Positions 5,986-8,196 of a stretch of DNA of 8,196 bases are shown piece after piece. The notes under the pieces were generated by a model that did no database searches, was not told where the DNA came from, and saw only the letters and a program-made list of their open reading frames with translations. Position numbers and translations under genes: made by a program. Numbering within the stretch: the stretch's first letter is position 1; every line of letters starts with the position of its first letter. Source of the stretch: Bacteroidota bacterium (GTDB lineage Bacteria; Bacteroidota; Rhodothermia; Rhodothermales; UBA10348); assembly GCA_024640835.1 (NCBI GenBank), contig JAHEEH010000064.1:1-8196 (forward strand). The letters run 5' to 3'.

Positions 5986-7686
5986 CTACTTGGCGTACGA
6001 AACGGACCGGACCTCCCGGATAACGGTCACCTTGATCTGGCCGGGATACTGCATCTCGGCCTGGATCCTCTTGGAGATGTCGACCGCCAGCTGCTCGGCC
6101 ATGGCGTCCGATATCCGGTCCTGGTTGACCAGCACACGGATTTCGCGCCCGGCCTGGATGGCATACACCCGGTCGACCCCTTCGAACGACCGGGCGAGCG
6201 ATTCCAGGTTTTCCAGCCGCCGGATGTAGGATTCCAGCGCGTCGCGCCTGGCGCCGGGACGGGCCCCGGAAATGGCATCCGCCGCCTGTACGAGAGGTGA
6301 CAGGAGGGAGGTCATCTCGATCTCGTCGTGGTGCGCGCCGACCGCATTGCAGACCTCCTCATGCTCCTTGTACTTGCGGCACATTTCCATGCCGACCAGG
6401 GCGTGAGGCTGTTCGATGTCCTCCTCGGCCACCTTCCCGATGTCGTGCAGCAGTCCGGCCCGCCGCGCCAGACCGGCATCCAGGTCGAGTTCGGCCGCCA
6501 TGCGGGAAGCGATGCCGGCCACTTCGATCGAATGGGCGAGCAGGTTCTGTCCGTAGCTGGAGCGAAACCGCATCCGACCGACCATACGGACCAGCTCGGG
6601 GTGTACGCGGTTCAGGTTCAGGTCGATGACCGTCCGCTCGCCGATCTCCAGGATTTCCTCCTCGACCTCGGTGCGGGTCTTTTCGACGACCTCCTCGATC
6701 CGGGCGGGATGGATGCGGCCGTCCTGTATCAGGCGGTTCAGCGACAGGCGCGCGACCTCACGCCGGACCGGGTTGAAACCGGACAGGATCACGGCCTCGG
6801 GCGTGTCGTCCACGATCACTTCGATGCCGGTCGCGGCTTCGAAGGCGCGGATGTTGCGTCCCTCGCGACCGATGATGCGGCCCTTCATGTCGTCAGAGGC
6901 CAGGTTCACCACCGACACCGTGTTCTCGATGGTGTGGCTCGCCGCCGTTCGCTGGATGGCCGACAGGACGATCTTGCGGGCCTCCCGATTCGCCTGGAGC
7001 TTGGCCTCGTCCCTGACGTCCTTCACGAGCGAGGCCGCCTCGAGTCGGGCCTCGTCCGTCATCTGCTGGACGAGCAGACGGCGGGCCTCGTCCCGGGGGA
7101 GCCCCGAGACGTGCTCCAGCCCCCTCACGTACTGGTCGACCGTCTCTGCGAGCCGCTTCGCTTTTTCGTCGAAGGCCGAGCGCGCGGCGTCCAGTTCCAC
7201 CTGTGCCGCATCCAGGGTCGCCGACCGGTCGCGAACCTGCCCGAACAGCAACTCCGTTCGGCGCAGCACCGCGGCGGTGGCCGTCTTCTGTTCCTCCGCC
7301 TCGACGCGAAGATCGTCGATGACGTCGGAGGCCTCCTGGAGGAGGCTCTCGAGCCCACCGAGCCGGTGGGCGTGACGGTTCAGCCGTTCCGTACGTTTTT
7401 CGAGCTTCTGGCGCGCGCGTCGCCAGTTGCGCCGGGACTGCTCGGCTTCCTCCTGGAGTTCCTGTTCCCTTCGTTTGAGATCTTCTTCCGCTCTGGTTAT
7501 CCGCTGCTCGTGCAGCGCTTCTATTTCGCTCTCCGCGTCGGCGAGCAGCCGGTGGGCCTGCTCGCGGGCTTCGGCAAGGCGGTTGAGGCCGAAGCGTTTA
7601 AGTAGGAATCTGTCCAGAAGTACACCGATCCCGAGCGCAACTGCCGCGATCACCGCCACCATCAAGCCCACGAGAAGCGGGTCCAT
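5986..7686 (-). CDS. rny: Ribonuclease Y
   Basis: RNase Y is a membrane-anchored endoribonuclease that starts mRNA decay. The 566-residue protein has one N-terminal membrane helix (about 4-24), a very long charged coiled coil (about 35-245), a KH RNA-binding domain with GRIIGREGRNIR (269-280; GxxG loop 273-276), and a metal-dependent HD domain with H385, the dyad H414-D415 in LLHDIGK, H452-H453 and D470 in AADAISGARPGARR. The C-terminal part ends in the family's conserved YPGQIKVTVIRE. The catalytic HD dyad is at 368-369 in the 520-residue B. subtilis enzyme, so all of the extra length here (46 residues) lies before it, mainly in the coiled coil. The ATG at 7686 begins right at the membrane anchor and has no Shine-Dalgarno sequence. 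It lies downstream of a non-coding, highly structured region and upstream of ccmF on the same strand. Confidence 0.97.
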   Translation of the reverse strand: MDPLLVGLMVAVIAAVALGIGVLLDRFLLKRFGLNRLAEAREQAHRLLADAESEIEALHEQRITRAEEDLKRREQELQEEAEQSRRNWRRARQKLEKRTERLNRHAHRLGGLESLLQEASDVIDDLRVEAEEQKTATAAVLRRTELLFGQVRDRSATLDAAQVELDAARSAFDEKAKRLAETVDQYVRGLEHVSGLPRDEARRLLVQQMTDEARLEAASLVKDVRDEAKLQANREARKIVLSAIQRTAASHTIENTVSVVNLASDDMKGRIIGREGRNIRAFEAATGIEVIVDDTPEAVILSGFNPVRREVARLSLNRLIQDGRIHPARIEEVVEKTRTEVEEEILEIGERTVIDLNLNRVHPELVRMVGRMRFRSSYGQNLLAHSIEVAGIASRMAAELDLDAGLARRAGLLHDIGKVAEEDIEQPHALVGMEMCRKYKEHEEVCNAVGAHHDEIEMTSLLSPLVQAADAISGARPGARRDALESYIRRLENLESLARSFEGVDRVYAIQAGREIRVLVNQDRISDAMAEQLAVDISKRIQAEMQYPGQIKVTVIREVRSVSYAK

Positions 7687-7712
7687 GGTACGTAGTCGAT
7701 TCGCTGCAGGGC

Positions 7713-7729
7713 GTGGGCACGGAGCCCAC
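7713..7729 (-). other. Hairpin in the rny leader, proximal
   Basis: On the rny-sense strand GTGGGC (7729-7724) and GCCCAC (7718-7713) form a perfect 6-bp stem with a 5-nt loop, ending 26 nt before the rny start codon. It lies in the untranslated leader if transcription begins at the TATAAT box upstream. Confidence 0.45.
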
Positions 7730-7763
7730 AGGCCCGGGGCGTCATCCGTTCGGTCGCGAATCT

Positions 7764-7780
7764 CGGGGCACCGGGCCCCG
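7764..7780 (-). other. Hairpin in the rny leader, distal
   Basis: On the rny-sense strand CGGGGC (7780-7775) and GCCCCG (7769-7764) form a perfect 6-bp stem around a 5-nt loop. With the proximal hairpin it gives a structured leader of about 130 nt ahead of rny. Confidence 0.4.
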
Positions 7781-7822
7781 GTTCACGCCTTCCGGCAGCC
7801 GCACACCGGGCATGCGTTGGGG

Positions 7823-7828
7823 ATTATA
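7823..7828 (-). promoter_or_regulatory. Consensus TATAAT box, candidate rny promoter
   Basis: A perfect TATAAT on the minus strand lies just 7 bp after the right arm of the terminator-like hairpin and 137 bp before the rny ATG. The best 17-bp-spaced upstream hexamer is TCGGAA (7846-7851), a poor -35 that falls inside the hairpin. Transcription would start near 7816. Confidence 0.4.
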
Positions 7829-7835
7829 CGAAAGA

Positions 7836-7874
7836 CCCCGGCAGGTTCCGACGTGGTCGGTGGACCTGCCGGGG
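7836..7874 (-). terminator. Terminator-like hairpin at the 3' end of the RNA locus
   Basis: CCCCGGCAGGT (7874-7864) pairs perfectly with ACCTGCCGGGG (7846-7836) over 11 bp, and inside it CCGAC (7860-7856) pairs with GTCGG (7852-7848) around a 3-nt loop. TCTTT follows (7835-7831). The stem is very strong but the T-tract is short and interrupted, so it may terminate inefficiently or act as a stable RNA 3' end. Confidence 0.6.
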
Positions 7875-7895
7875 TGTCCGGTCAAAGGGAGCACC
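7873..7895 (-). repeat. Repeated RNA motif, copy B
   Basis: This 23-nt copy reads GGTGC, a 2-nt gap, CCCTTTGA, one base, then CGGACACC, closely matching copy A at 8014-8039. The ends GGTG and CACC are complementary, so each copy could form a small hairpin presenting CCTTTGA in its loop. Confidence 0.55.
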
Positions 7896-8013
7896 ATCCC
7901 ACCACGATGATATGAAGAACCTCCCCATATCATGGTTGGGTACCGCTCGAGCCCTTCCGCCTTCCCCGGTGCGGTCCGGATGGACCGGCGACGCCTCGCG
8001 GCGCCTGGGGCCT

Positions 8014-8039
8014 GGTGTCCGCGCTCAAAGGATGGCACC
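8014..8039 (-). repeat. Repeated RNA motif, copy A
   Basis: This 26-nt copy starts with GGTGC, then CATCCTTTGA, a 3-base insert and CGGACACC. It differs from copy B mainly by three extra bases. Its 5' half also forms most of the 11-bp long-range helix with the sequence that overlaps the start of copy B, so the two copies may be partners in alternative folds. Confidence 0.55.
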
Positions 8040-8096
8040 CGCGAGCGTAGTCGTTAGGTTCTTACAATGCTCTCGAAGCGGGACAGTGCCGGGAGT

Positions 8097-8126
8097 AGTT
8101 TACGAAGGGCCGGGGAGGGCAGTCAA
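8097..8126 (-). promoter_or_regulatory. Candidate promoter of the structured RNA
   Basis: On the minus strand TTGACT (8126-8121, five of six to the -35 consensus) and TAAACT (8102-8097, four of six to the -10) are separated by 18 bp. The pair sits 15 bp after the stop codon of the upstream gene and would start transcription near 8090. Confidence 0.45.
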
Positions 8127-8140
8127 GCGGCCGGCTTCCT

Positions 8141-8194
8141 TCACCGCTTCGACACGAGCGCCGAAGCCAGTTCGCGCTCCAGTTCGTCCAGCGC
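8141..8194 (-). CDS. C-terminal end of an unidentified gene, possibly zapA
   Basis: Only the last 17 codons and a TGA are in the window, in the one minus-strand frame that reads like protein: a Leu/Glu-rich amphipathic helix, ALDELERELASALVSKR. This fits the C-terminal coiled coil of small proteins such as the FtsZ-ring protein ZapA, which lies just upstream of rny in many Bacteroidota. The identification rests on position and helix character alone. Confidence 0.45.
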   Translation of the reverse strand, partial: ALDELERELASALVSKR

Positions 8195-8196
8195 CA

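Larger units (their letters stand above)
7831..8090 (-). ncRNA. Candidate structured RNA, possibly 6S-like, upstream of rny
   Basis: This non-coding stretch has dense complementarity on the minus strand. An 11-bp helix (three G-U) joins 8040-8030 to 7899-7889. A terminal hairpin has ATGATATG (7933-7926) paired with CATATCAT (7914-7907). There is a 6-bp stem CGGTCC/GGACCG (7987-7972) and a stem capped by the GNRA loop GCGA (8005-7990). The 3' end is a strong terminator-like hairpin. The extreme 5' CCCGGCA (8093-8087) can pair with TGCCGGG (7843-7837), which would close the molecule end to end as in 6S RNA. The position beside a possible zapA also recalls 6S RNA, which neighbours zapA in many Proteobacteria. 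Against 6S: the length (~260 nt) and two copies of a motif GGTGC..CCTTTGA..CGGACACC (8039-8014 and 7895-7873). A riboregulator or leader element for rny is the main alternative. Boundaries come from the predicted promoter and hairpin only. Confidence 0.5.

Noticed and set aside
6328..7605. A 425-codon open frame opposite rny
   Set aside because: It mirrors the RNase Y coding frame and has no recognisable motif; RNase Y is certain.
7742..8038. A 98-codon minus-strand frame within the RNA locus
   Set aside because: Its product is Arg/Gly/Pro-rich without motifs, and it runs through the strong hairpin and repeated motif, which are better explained as RNA structure.
8061..8069. TACAAT on the plus strand as a promoter
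   Set aside because: No -35-like hexamer lies 16-18 bp upstream and no plus-strand gene follows in the window.
7831..8090. SRP RNA, RNase P RNA or tmRNA as identity of the RNA locus
   Set aside because: I looked for the SRP tetraloop region, the conserved RNase P segments and the tmRNA tRNA-like ends and found none.
1..8196. CRISPR array, insertion sequence, tRNA or att site
   Set aside because: No regularly spaced repeats, transposase frames, terminal inverted repeats or tRNA-like cloverleaf were seen.

Overview
The window is GC-rich (roughly 60-65% by eye) bacterial chromosome carrying seven recognisable protein genes, two of them cut by the window edges, plus one likely structured RNA locus. 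Almost all start codons lack a Shine-Dalgarno sequence. The ArsR-type repressor, the order (small coiled-coil gene, possibly zapA) - RNA - rny, and the large CcmF suggest a member of the Bacteroidota/FCB group, probably a Rhodothermota-like lineage. This placement is inferred from gene character only.

Left part, plus strand (1-1211): the C-terminal ATPase half of an MdlB/MsbA-like ABC exporter ends at 640. A short intergenic region follows with a promoter and a perfect 9-bp inverted repeat. It leads into a two-gene unit: a metalloid-sensing ArsR-family repressor with a cysteine-rich tail, and a 26-residue peptide (1072-1152) with three Cys-Cys pairs spaced exactly eight residues apart. A nested GC-rich hairpin closes the unit.

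Middle (1247-3310): a CnoX/YbbN-type thioredoxin-TPR protein on the minus strand converges on the arsR unit. It is transcribed divergently from a plus-strand lipoprotein built of PD40 beta-propeller repeats. That lipoprotein gene converges on ccmF.

Right part, minus strand (3367-8194): in transcription order there is the last 17 codons of a gene that may be zapA, a ~400-bp non-coding stretch, rny (RNase Y) and ccmF (cytochrome c haem lyase subunit). The non-coding stretch holds a candidate promoter, a strongly foldable RNA of about 260 nt with an internal repeated motif, a terminator-like hairpin, and then a perfect TATAAT box in front of rny. The RNA could be a 6S RNA, but its two copies of one ~25-nt motif do not obviously fit that class.

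The genes are mostly housekeeping: RNA decay, cytochrome c maturation, protein quality control and export. The accessory-looking parts are the arsR/Cys-pair peptide cassette and the non-coding locus upstream of rny.
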